A stretch of 64,000 bases of DNA from Lichina pygmaea. Its lineage: Eukaryota > Ascomycota > Lichinomycetes > Lichinales > Lichinaceae. The position numbers were made by a program, and so were the translations under genes. The notes under the pieces are model-generated. The model made no database searches. It had not been told where the DNA came from and saw nothing but the letters and a program-made list of their open reading frames with translations. The stretch is from assembly GCA_963422465.1 (NCBI GenBank), contig OY730173.1, forward strand, positions 3,348,001-3,412,000. The letters are read 5' to 3'. Shown one piece after another: positions 21,701 to 32,200 of this stretch (position 1 is the first letter of the stretch; the number at the start of each line of letters is the position of its first letter).

Positions 21701-24700
21701 GCCATCGTGTCTCGTGGTGGCTTACAGTACTTTGCTGGCTGGATTCTTTACTTCATAATGGAGTGGGCCATACCTTCGTCGATGGTATCATTGTTACGAT
21801 TACGGGGTACGGACCGTATACACATCGCAATGGAGAGAAATGTGGAGGGTTCTCACGCAGGTCACAATCTCAGTTGAGATGACTCTGTTTGACTGATGGT
21901 TCATTGTATTGTATTGATTTCCTACTCTGCTCTAGAGCTAGCTGAGCTAGATAATGCTGGGATATCTGTTAAAACTGGTAGGGAAACCTCCAGGTCTGGT
22001 GACCAGCACCCAGCCTGGTGGCAAAACCCTCCCTGCGGCCCCTGCGAGGGCGCCCTCCTGCCGAGGTGCTGTAGATCCAGGAAAGTGGCCGAGAGCAGCC
22101 AGACTAGAGCTGATCTAAGGGCCCAGGAGAACCGGGGGGATATTGAGACAAAGGAACCACGTTGTCAGGGCGGCGGCTGCCCGCGGGTTGTACCTTGAAG
22201 TGACCTGGCGCCTGTGTAGGAACACTGCCAGACCAATCTTTCCTGTTGTGATTTGCGTGAGAAGGCTGCCTTGTGTCTTCAGGTTGATTGTTTTTATCTT
22301 ACTTCCTGCCTATTTGGTTGATTGTCAAGATCATAGTCTTGACAACGGTTCCAAATCTTTCTTGAGATTGTCGTCATAGCTCCATTCCTAGAATGAATCT
22401 TTTGATTTTGTTTAGCATAGCTTGGCTTGGTGAGAGCAGTCCAGTACGTACGTACGTACGGAAGTACGGAGGTTGGGGTACGCCACTTCCATTGGATTTA
22501 CGTATGCAAATCCAACAGACGATACGGTATAGATCAAGCGTGGTTTCGAACGCACGAATCTACAATGTCTCAGCTATGCTAACAGTTCATCTGAAAGATG
22601 GCAAAAGCTATCTCAAGTGTATAGCCGGTGGTTATGTCTCAGCGAGATCCGCAGGCCCATGCTCAATCATACTCAAAGTCGTTGAATGTTAGAGGTACAG
22701 TATCAGGTTCGGCCCACACATCCACGTCCTCAAAGCGAGCAAAACGCTCCTTCGCCATATTCTATTGATTTGTCAAGACCACCTCGAGTACGCTTCGTAC
22801 GTACATACCTACGTACAGTATGAGACTCGTTGGGCGGATCTCCTTTGACCAAGTGGGGCATAGTTTTTAGCTCGGCACGCTCGGCTATGTGTTGATTGGG
22901 TGACCCGTCACAAAATCGAACACACGAGTCCACTGGTGGAAAGTGACGTGACAAACAAAGTGGAGCTCCGCCTAGCCATTTCAAGAGTGTCTTCAAATCT
23001 TTCACAACAAAGAGCCCATGTTCATGATGAGGTTATTCCACACACTGAGCCTGATCATCACCCAAAGCGGGATGATCAATATCACCCAGTTCCACCATCT
23101 TGAGAAGTCGAGGTCGAAGACTCTGTCAAGGGTAGGTATCACGGGTATGTTGTTGAACTCAATGCGAGGCTCGTGCATACGTACACGTACGTACGTACCG
23201 TACTCGACGAGACGAAGGCGCACTAGTCTCAGAATCGGAAGATGTGACCAAATTTATCCCGGAAGTTGGGGCGAGGTCTCTACGAAGTACGATACGTACG
23301 TACTACTGCTGGCGCCACTGTGTCCATGGCTGCAGCTTTCTCCAGTCGGACAATCATATGATGTCTCACAGGGTGCTGAAGCGCGATTCCAGCACAGAGT
23401 TCTTCTATAATTACAACAATGGGAGTCCCACGAGACGCCGTCGCGAATAGCTCAACGCCGCTAGAAAAGTCGGTCCGCTTCTAGCGCGGAGACATGTCGG
23501 TCAAGGGCTCGGCATCGGCCTCTTGGTGCCCCGAGGCGGCGTCGATCGGTCCTTCGAACGGCAATGGCCACAGCCTCAGCTGCGAGCTTGGCCACCTCCG
23601 GCTCCTGCCACAGATCTCATGCAATGATACCGTACAACCATACCCGCGACCGGCGGATTGTTAAACGGCACCTCTGTGCCACAGTCGATGCGCTGATCTA
23701 CCGCCGTTAGGGCTGTCCGTTCCTGTCCGAAGCTCTGCTGGAGATGTTCGAGCTCTCGAGCCGATCATGGGTCGTCAAACCCTGGGATGTCCGAAGAGAC
23801 ACTGGTCGTGGCCCCCAGGGCCGGGTCATCACAGGCCTACTGTGCCCAGGAGCTCCGAGACCGCCGAGGCTACAACCGATTATGCTACAGGTGTGGACGT
23901 TGCTTCTCCGATGACGACGAGCGGTGATGATGGCTGACCACGTCCCAGTTCTCAAGAGAGCTCATGCATGCCGGTAAATTCTCAAGGACCCAAATGGGAC
24001 AAGGTTTGGCTTCTGCAGCAGTCCTGGCTAATACGCATGCCTAAGTACTGGACGATACAATATCGACTAAAGGCCAGAACGGCGGATAGTGTCAGACAGT
24101 CGACCGGCGTGCAGATTGCTCTGCCCGGATCTACTCTGGCTCTACTCCGTACTTCCACTTGTGATGCACTGCAGAGACAACGACCAAGGGCGGTGAGTGA
24201 GGGCCCAAGTGAAGGCAGGAGTCTTTGAGTTCGTCCCCTCCTCCGGTTCTTTCTCGGATCGGCTCCAGGTCGTCGGAAGAGAAAGCAGGAGCCGGGCGAG
24301 CACTGCGGATAGCCTTTCTTCACAGCAAATGGCTGCTTTCTAATCATATATCTGTACTTTGGTGCTACCGCGATCATCCCCGCATCACCCGACCCTCGTC
24401 GGGCGGACTTTGGCCGGCCTGCGAATGGGTTCGAACGAGTGGTACGGTGGCGAAGAGAAGAGAAGTTGGGGATTTTGAGGCATTTTCCTACTGATGGAAG
24501 TGCTCTGCGGGGAAGGAGGGACCGGAGGTTGGGCCGACCATCCGACAAACGAAAACATGTTCCCTCAGACCAATGACTCGTCGCTAGAGTACAGGATCGC
24601 GCGTCCTGAAAGCTGGGTTTCCTGGTGGGGGACTCTTTCTGTCAAGGCCTTTTTCTGTGGGGGCTCTCACTACGGGAAAGCATTCCCGTGTGATGATGCT

Positions 24701-25870
24701 GGTGAAGGTGCTGATGAAGAATTCGATGATGAAGCCCTGATGCCTGATGGAATGACGTCGAGCATATCTACTGACTGCTTTCTTAGTGACGTCTGCCAGC
24801 CCTCAACGTGGTTTGATTTTTCCTAAGCCGATGGACAACGCGAGTGACAGGAGTCTTCTCGATTCTCGGCCACACAGTGCCGGACATCAAAGAGCATTGT
24901 CACTTCTCACTGAACATTTCGAACATCGTAAAAGCTATATACCTCAGTAACCGCCCCTCTTGTCACAGTTGTATCCCAGTACGGAGTACAACGGCACTAT
25001 CTCCCGAAACGCAGTAGCAACTACCTGTGAATTTCAGTCTGTCCATAACTCAACATCACCGTGGCACTGTGCAAGTCTTCGACGATGAAGGCTGGCTTGG
25101 TAGATGTGGCTTAAAGACTTGTGTTCAAGAAGCATGTGATAGTGAAGGTTTGTTGAAAGTAAGAAGTGAGGAAGAGCTGCCAGTGAGCTATTTGTAAAGT
25201 TGGTGTGTTTAACAGCAGGGCAAGCAGCTTTCAAGATAGGTATAGCGCGCTGGTGATGGGAAGATGACCATTCGAGATGGCCATAGTCAGGTTAGGTGGT
25301 TTAAGAGTAAGATAAGACGTACGAGTACGCTTTCCAGTGGTTGAGGTAGGACCACAGCAGTTGATACGCTGGTGCGGCTGGAACTAACATACCCTGACGT
25401 GATCTTCATGAGGGTGGTGTCAGCAAAGGCGTCGCTAATTCGCAGGGCAGGAACACACTAACCCGTAGGTCTTGCTTCACTGCATCGTAGCGTCGTAGAG
25501 CCCTTACCCAGCGACGAGGATCGCCCAGCAGCTAGTAAGGATTTAGCCTGAGACGGCTGAGGTTTCAACGCCATCGACGGCAATTCGGACAACAGAATCA
25601 TAAAGAGGGGGCTCGTAACTTACGAGGTCGAGAATCCATCCATCGAGACCGAAGTGGATGATTCAAGCGCGGGAGCTAAAATAAGTCGATCAACGAAGGT
25701 CGTATGACAAGAACGATTGGATCGTTCGACCAACAGTAAGCACCTGCTTAGGTAATCGTCCTCCCACCTCGTAAAGCATCCCATCGCCAACGGGGCTCCC
25801 CGACCTGCTCCGAATCTCTCATCCTGCCATCGCCACCGTCGACCTCCCTTTGACTTCATCCACCCGGGAC
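18741..25870. other. Gene-poor region with GTAC/TACG islands and repeat debris
   Basis: About 7 kb without a supportable gene. It contains runs of overlapping GTAC, TACG and ACGT words at 19765-19812, 22441-22470, 22796-22825, 23178-23206 and 23280-23305, and a GCGCTT microsatellite at 21571-21600. It also holds the inverted copy B of a dispersed repeat. A decayed segment at 23450-23950 has a short Cys-containing piece (YNRLCYRCGRCFSDDDER, about 23869-23925) that may be a relic of a mobile element. Small open frames are not convincing. Confidence 0.5.
21896..22140 (-). repeat. Dispersed repeat, copy B (SINE/LINE-like 3' end)
   Basis: Reverse-complement match to 7195-7452, with the same internal blocks and the same AATAC-type tail, here at 21898-21915. 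The two copies are diverged by perhaps a quarter of positions with small indels, so this is an old family. Confidence 0.6.
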
Positions 25871-27108
25871 TCTCGATCATCGACCGTTGAACCTCCCGCT
25901 CACGACGAAATCCTCGATCCTATCCGTCGAACGGCCTTCTGCGTCGCCCGTTCCTCGCGCTCTTCCGACGCTCGCGACTGAGAGCTTTGTCAGCCACCCC
26001 GTCCTCGAGAGCGCAGGGCCTCGTCGCATCGAAAACTTCCCCTCTTCGACCGAAGTCGGTCGACTCACCCACCCTTTTCTACCTCGACCTACCCGATCGT
26101 CCAGACGAGTCGACAGAAATATCCAGCCGTCGTGTCCCTTCGCGCCTTGATTGGCCGTGTCGTGACTCCGTGTCGTGGCTCGTGAGCGAGCAGAGTCCGG
26201 GTACGACGTCGAGCACTGGGCACCAACAGGCTTCGGTTTCACCCGCATGAAGGCTGTTGCTGTCGGTCTTTGAACCGCTCCCGTCATTGCTGGTACCGAC
26301 TCGAGACTTGTCGCTCGACTGCTTCTCGATCGCCGTCACTGATCGACGAAGGACATCGACAACGATCACCGAGCCGCCGTCTTCACTCAATTCGAACCCC
26401 TTCTACGACTCTCGATCTTCGCCATCTTTGCCGGACGCTCAAGCTGCTATTCGCCTTTTCAACTCGCACCCAGGCGAGAGATCCCCGCAGACATCGAGAG
26501 TGCTATAACGCCGAACGCGAGAGAAACCGAGTCCGACTTCGCCCTCGACGTCCTCGAATCGCCGCTTCGCCGGGCTTGGTCGACTTTCGCGTCTCAGCTC
26601 GAATGGCCGACACTGGGATCTGCTGCATCTCAGACGCCATGCTCGGGCGTTAGGTCGCTTGTTCCCGTTTGGGACGAAATCTGCTCTTGGTCTCCGTCAC
26701 CGACTCGTGTGTGCGTGCGTACGGGCGGACCGACCGAGCTCGTTCGGCCGTTGCCCCTCTTACTCGACTTTTCCCGGTCACTCTGTCGAGATTCCACGGC
26801 CGATCTTGGCCGCCGGACGAGGACAGCCATTGCTCGAAGCCGAAAGAGCTTCCGACGCTCGAGATTATTCAGCTCGTCGCTCGGGTCCCCGACGCAGTTT
26901 CGCGCGTGCGCCGCAGAGCTTGGGCATACCCCGGCACGCCCGGACCTTGATTGGTCGTGTTCGACCCGTGAATTGGTATGTCGCAAACACGGCGCACGGT
27001 GGCCAACTTTCGTTCTCTCCGGCCGAGCGCTAATCGATGGGACGACGCAGATCTCACCTTGCCAGTCCTTCACTTGATCGTGACGACTGCGGGATCGAAT
27101 CTGCGAAG
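25871..27108. promoter_or_regulatory. samB upstream region
   Basis: A GC-rich, TCGA-rich interval before the samB start. The samB frame is open for 72 bases upstream to an ATG at 27037, but the protein family begins at the ATG at 27109, so these bases are treated as leader. No other gene is recognised. Confidence 0.45.
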
Positions 27109-29259
27109 ATGAGGGAACTCAACTACAGCATCCCGAACGTGAACAAGCCGTCGGTGGGGATCACGACCGCCCTCTACGACCGAAGAGCGTTGGACTCCAC
27201 CTCCACTCGGCCCTTGATCAACTCCCTCAACCACCTCTCATACCTTACCACGTCCTCGGGTAGGATCCGCGACATCCTCACCGTGGACGGTGGCATCGAG
27301 AGGCTGGTATGCATCCTCAAGCAGGGTCGGAGCAAGGACATGATGGAGATGTGGAAGTGGAACTTGGCCTTCCAATGCGTCGTCAACATCGGCGTGCGCG
27401 GGTCGGAGAACGTCCGAACGCGGGTCGTCGAGGCCGACATGGTACCCGTCATCGCTTCGATCCTCGATAACTACCTGCAAGTCGTCGACAAGTGTCGTGA
27501 GAAGGTCGAGTCGGAGGCCACCCGCACCGCGAAACGCGTCGCGACCGCCGCCGCGGCCGGCCGGGCGTGCGAAGCGTCGCAGCAACAGCAGCAACAGCAG
27601 CAGCAACAGCAACAGCGGCATACCCAGCATTTGGCTTCCTTTGCTAGTCGAACCGATCCGGGAAATGCTACGTCGGACCGCCGCTCCTTCCGTCGCCAGG
27701 CGCCGCCGCCGTCGATCGAGATTCCGTTGCCCTTTGCGTCGTCCTCGTTGTCGGCGGCGACGGACTCGGCCGAACCGACCCCGATGGAGGCGACCCCGAC
27801 GGCACCGCACTTCGCTGTCACTTCCCCACCCGAGCGCACCAGCTTCGCGCGAACGCAGCCTCTTCCTCAGCCGCAACAGCAGCGGCCGCAATTACCCCAT
27901 GCGCCCAATTCTCATCATCATCATCACCATCATCATAACCATCAACAACAGCACCATCATCATCAGCATCAGCATCAGCATCAGCATCATCAGCATCACC
28001 GCCATCACCATCACCATCACCACCACCATCACCACCGTCGAAGCCACGACGGTCGGGCCGCGTTCGGGGCCCATCAGCCGTCGGGCCATCATCGAACCCA
28101 GATGGTGCAGCCCCCGGCGACAGCCGTCCCGCCTATGGAGCGAGCGGATGGCTTTGGCTTGAGACCGGTCCGGGATGTCGATCGGCTGCCGTCGATGGTG
28201 CCCGGCTTCCAGTCGGGCGTCACGTCGCAGCCGGAGTCTCCGACCACGCCCCACCCGCTGCCGCAGGTTCGGACGCCCACGGTCCGACCGACGTCGGCCG
28301 CCGCCGCGCGCAGCCGAGCTCGACCGCCCATCCGTCACCGACGCTCGACCTCGGGCGAGTCGGACGACGCCAACGGTGACGAAGCCGTCTCGGACGCATC
28401 GGGCGTCCCGGACGCGGCGGCGACCGTCGTCGAGCCGCTCGTCGATCTCCAACCGGGCGTCGGCATCCAGGAGGGGGACGATCGCGATCCGATGCTGGAG
28501 ACGGTCGACACGCGCCTGGGCTTCGGCGGCGCGAACGCGTCCGAGGCGCCCGACGTCGAGACGTTCAACATCACGCACCGATCCGCCGTCGACGGCAGCC
28601 TCATCCACCCGACCCCGAACCCGGCTCCGGCCGTGTCGCTCAACATCTCGCCCGCCCGGCCGAGCGCCGAGAGCCCGACGCCGACGATGCCGTCGACGAA
28701 CTACGCCCGCATCCTGCTGGACCGGCCGGCCATGGCCGGGGTCCTGGCCGCCATGCCCCGGGACGAGGACGTGCTCATGTCGCTGCAGCTGCTGGCCTAC
28801 GTGTCCAAGTACTGCAACCTGCGGTCGTACTTTCAGAACTCGCACCTCGTGCCCCGGCTCAAGATCGGCAAGGAACTCCACCTGCTGGACGCCGACGGAG
28901 GCGCTGCCGCCGCCGCCGGGGCCGCTGGCGTCGACGAGGACGAGGACGACGAGGCGATGGAGGAGTATCTCCTGCCGGACGACTTTAACATCTTCCCGCT
29001 GGTGGAGAAGTTCACGGTCCGGCATCACTCGCACGACATGCAGTACTGGGCCGGGGTCGTCATGCGCAACCTCTGCCGCAAGGACGACAACCGCGGCGGC
29101 ATCCGACAGTGTGCGTACTATCGGTGCGGCAAGTGGGAGCGCTACACGCGACAGTTCGCCAAGTGCCGTCGGTGCCGTCGGACCAAGTACTGCAGCAAGG
29201 AGTGTCAGAAGAGCGCGTGGGTGTACCATCGTCACTGGTGCGTGGCGGCGCAGCCTTAG
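27109..29259 (+). CDS. samB: samB/MUB1 MYND-finger protein
   Basis: Homologue of Aspergillus SamB and yeast Mub1. SamB affects nuclear positioning and conidiophore development, and Mub1 acts with the Ubr2 ubiquitin ligase to degrade Rpn4. A single 716-aa exon. The start MRELNYSIPNVNKPSVGITT and the armadillo-like N-terminal domain (residues 1-145, with ALYDRRALD, RIRDILTVDGGIERLV, MWKWNLAFQCVVNIG) are strongly conserved. The centre is disordered and holds a Gln tract (about 157-170) and a very long His/Gln tract (about 268-312). A second conserved helical region (about 530-580) contains MSLQLLAYVSKYCNLR. The C-terminal MYND zinc finger (about 665-712) has Cys/His pairs in CAYYRC, KCRRC, YCSKEC and HRHWC. 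Long open frames on the opposite strand are composition artefacts. Confidence 0.96.
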   Translation: MRELNYSIPNVNKPSVGITTALYDRRALDSTSTRPLINSLNHLSYLTTSSGRIRDILTVDGGIERLVCILKQGRSKDMMEMWKWNLAFQCVVNIGVRGSENVRTRVVEADMVPVIASILDNYLQVVDKCREKVESEATRTAKRVATAAAAGRACEASQQQQQQQQQQQQRHTQHLASFASRTDPGNATSDRRSFRRQAPPPSIEIPLPFASSSLSAATDSAEPTPMEATPTAPHFAVTSPPERTSFARTQPLPQPQQQRPQLPHAPNSHHHHHHHHNHQQQHHHHQHQHQHQHHQHHRHHHHHHHHHHHRRSHDGRAAFGAHQPSGHHRTQMVQPPATAVPPMERADGFGLRPVRDVDRLPSMVPGFQSGVTSQPESPTTPHPLPQVRTPTVRPTSAAAARSRARPPIRHRRSTSGESDDANGDEAVSDASGVPDAAATVVEPLVDLQPGVGIQEGDDRDPMLETVDTRLGFGGANASEAPDVETFNITHRSAVDGSLIHPTPNPAPAVSLNISPARPSAESPTPTMPSTNYARILLDRPAMAGVLAAMPRDEDVLMSLQLLAYVSKYCNLRSYFQNSHLVPRLKIGKELHLLDADGGAAAAAGAAGVDEDEDDEAMEEYLLPDDFNIFPLVEKFTVRHHSHDMQYWAGVVMRNLCRKDDNRGGIRQCAYYRCGKWERYTRQFAKCRRCRRTKYCSKECQKSAWVYHRHWCVAAQP
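27912..28038 (+). repeat. CAT/CAC/CAG codon repeat encoding His/Gln tract
   Basis: About 42 nearly uninterrupted CAT, CAC and CAG codons inside samB. Related CAG/CAA repeats lie at 27580-27618. Both are in frame and so lengthen protein tracts and do not break the gene. Confidence 0.9.
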
Positions 29260-32200
29260 CGCCCGAGGCGGCCGAGGGACGTTGTCATTACGATGCGCGT
29301 GCTGTGTCGTTGGCACGGTCCGAAGATGACGACGACGACGTCGCTACATCTGTCCCCATCATGGGCCCGTGAGTTGGATTGGGTTGGGAAGGGGGGGGGG
29401 GATTACGAAGGCTCGGCAGACACGAGGGAGGCATTATCGGCTGTGGATACCCGGTCCTTGGAGTTGTTCTCTCCGTTACCCTTTTTGTCGTCGGCGTCCA
29501 AACATGACAGGGAAGGTGAGGGTTCAGGTCATTCTCTTTGGTTTTTCTCTATCTTCGTCTCGGAAGTGGTCGGCTCGGCTCGACTCGACTCGATACAGCG
29601 CATATGTGTGGATGCCCCTAACAATAAAAGAGGGTAGCTTGAAGAGCACAGCGCAAAACTACTATCGCCCTCCTCTCTGTTTATAGGTCTATGACTCCTT
29701 GAAGCAAAACTTGATGTTCTCCTCGACTCGGCTCTGTTCCCGCTGGTTTCCCTGGTTTCCCTGGTTTTGGACAGCAGCCCCTTTTTTTCCTTGTCTTTTG
29801 TTTTCTTGGGAGGTTTTACCCCTGAATGTTCATGTGCTCCTTCGTCTCTCATGTTCCCTTATGTTCTCCTATGTTCCTCTTACGAACAATGACAGACACA
29901 GGTCACTGTACACCACTACTGTACGTACGTACCGCCACCACCACCAAACTATTCTTTTCATGCTACTACAGTGATGTCACTCAGAACTACGACTCATACT
30001 ACGTGTGTGTACGGATGTACGTATGTACGACTACTTTGAAAGTATGCCACATGCCACATGTGATCATGTTCGATACTGCTTGTCCGGGGGAGTGCAGCCG
30101 GCCATCTTTTTATACAGTCTGGCTTGACTAGCTCTTCGGTTTTACCGGATCTGCACCACAACCAGTGCCACACTACGCCACCACCACCACCAATACAACA
30201 CCCGTCATCTTCCTTACCTTGAAGCAATCACCTCTGTGCTGCTGTCCGTGAGTACTGATTGGTATCTCGGCTGATTCGTCCTACAAAGAAGCTCAAGCTG
30301 AGGCTGAATCCGAGGCACATTCTCTTTTATCATCTGTGTTCATGCATGCAAATGTTTGTTTGTATGTGTGGAGCAAGTACAGAGTACGTACAGCGTACAG
30401 TATGCACAGAGTATGTACGGAGCAAGTATGCATGACCATGTCAACCAACCCAGAATCCAGAAACAACAAATCCTGACAAGGAAGAAAAGAAGCCCTGGCA
30501 GCGGGCAGCCCCGGGAAGGAACAGTACTTCTTCACTCTTTCGTTGTGACAGATTATTTCCAGATCTGTTGATTGCTGGGTAGATTCAGGCTCACGTACGC
30601 CCGGGTAGAGCGACTGTCTATATCGGCACGCTCTTCTGTAGGTTAGGTCAGGAAGAATCGTGGTCGATGCAGCTGGTCGATGCCGCTCTGATTTCCTGCT
30701 CCTTGGTGAGCAGACTGAATGTATATACATACAAAGATTCTTGCCCCTCTGTCACAGCCGCCGGACAAACACTACTGTATTGCACATGGGAGAGTCAACA
30801 GATGATGGAGTTTGACAGAGGATGGCAATACCATGGAGAAGATGTCAGTGGGTTTCTCTTGTGTCACTGGTGTTTCACCTGTAAACTGGGAGATGTGTTT
30901 GACTTTGAAGATCGAATGTGCTTTCCGATTGCTTCGTTGTTTGTCATCGATGATCGATGACGGAGGCACAGCAGAAGAAGACGATGATGTTTGTTGTTGT
31001 TTAAGAGAACTAGCTATGGTTTCGGCGACTGCCCTAAAAGCATGGGGCAAGAGCAAACATCACAGTTCTTGGGGCTTCGGGCTCCACACCCACAACGTCC
31101 AACGTCCAACAATCGATTCATGTGTCTCTTGCAATATTACTGTTTTTTCGCAGGGGAAGTGACTGGTCAACGTATCCAGATACACTCCTGATACCTGCAC
31201 CTATCAGCAGAAGGTAAGAACATAAAAACGGCGACCACCACCAGCTTCGTAGATGAAGCGCATGCGCTTCCACCCTGAGCCACAGCAACTCATAGATCTA
31301 TCCAGCCCAACTGCCAGTGAGACCCAGGTGGACTGGGGACTACTCCGGAGAGTCCTTCCCCAGCTCTCCTGGGCTCAGGAGTAGCTGGAAGCTGGCTACT
31401 AGCTGGCCACCCCCCTCATGTTCTACAGCAACTAGACAGGGTAGCACTGATGAGGTGGTGCAGGGAGAGGTTTTTTTTACTCTTTAGTCTTCCTAGCCTA
31501 GCTTTATAGATGACCCGGCGTAGCCTAGCTACACTAGCGCTAAGATGGTGTCGGAATTCAATCGATCAATCAAAACCGGTCAATGCAGAAGATGGACTTC
31601 TCTGCAGACCGTCTACGAGGGAATCTTTGCCGATCATCTACTGACCTCTCTACTCCCCACGGAACATCCACCTGCTGGAGAGCTTCATGTTCTAATGATA
31701 TCAAACACACTACGTGTACAGAGTACCGGTATGGAAACATACGTATGCGGATCCTGGTGTGACTGGAAGACAAGAGGGCACCAAGATCTATGCTCTTTTG
31801 TCAACAGACGATGAGGCCGTTGACAGAACATAGCAGTTGTGGTCTTTGCTTTCGAGACTTGACTGTTCGCTGCGTACAACGCCGAGTGACGGAATTGTGG
31901 ATAGAAGATGAAGAAGCACCTTGAGATGAAATGCGAAGGTGAGTGGACATAAATACACGCTCACTCGTGGTACAGTACTGCACCCGCTCCTAACACAGCC
32001 CCTGCTCCTAGCCCTGGTCCCGCTGATTCTCCGTAAAGTAGCAGTAGTATTCCATCCTTCGTCAACACAGATGTTGATACTGATGACATGACCTGAAGCC
32101 ATGCTTCACGCTTGGCAGCGTCATATAGCCCGGATCAACAATGCTTCCGCAAGCATGGTCTGCCGGCAGATATGGAGCGACTCCGAGGAACTTGTTCTGG

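Noticed and set aside
24415-24450. GGGTTCGAAC resembling a tRNA B box
   Set aside because: No matching T-stem pairing or A box at a suitable distance was found.
27892-29316. A 474-codon open frame antisense to samB, and a 384-codon frame in a third phase
   Set aside because: Both are Arg/Val/Gly-rich by-products of GC-rich coding sequence on the other strand, with no domain; samB itself is well supported.
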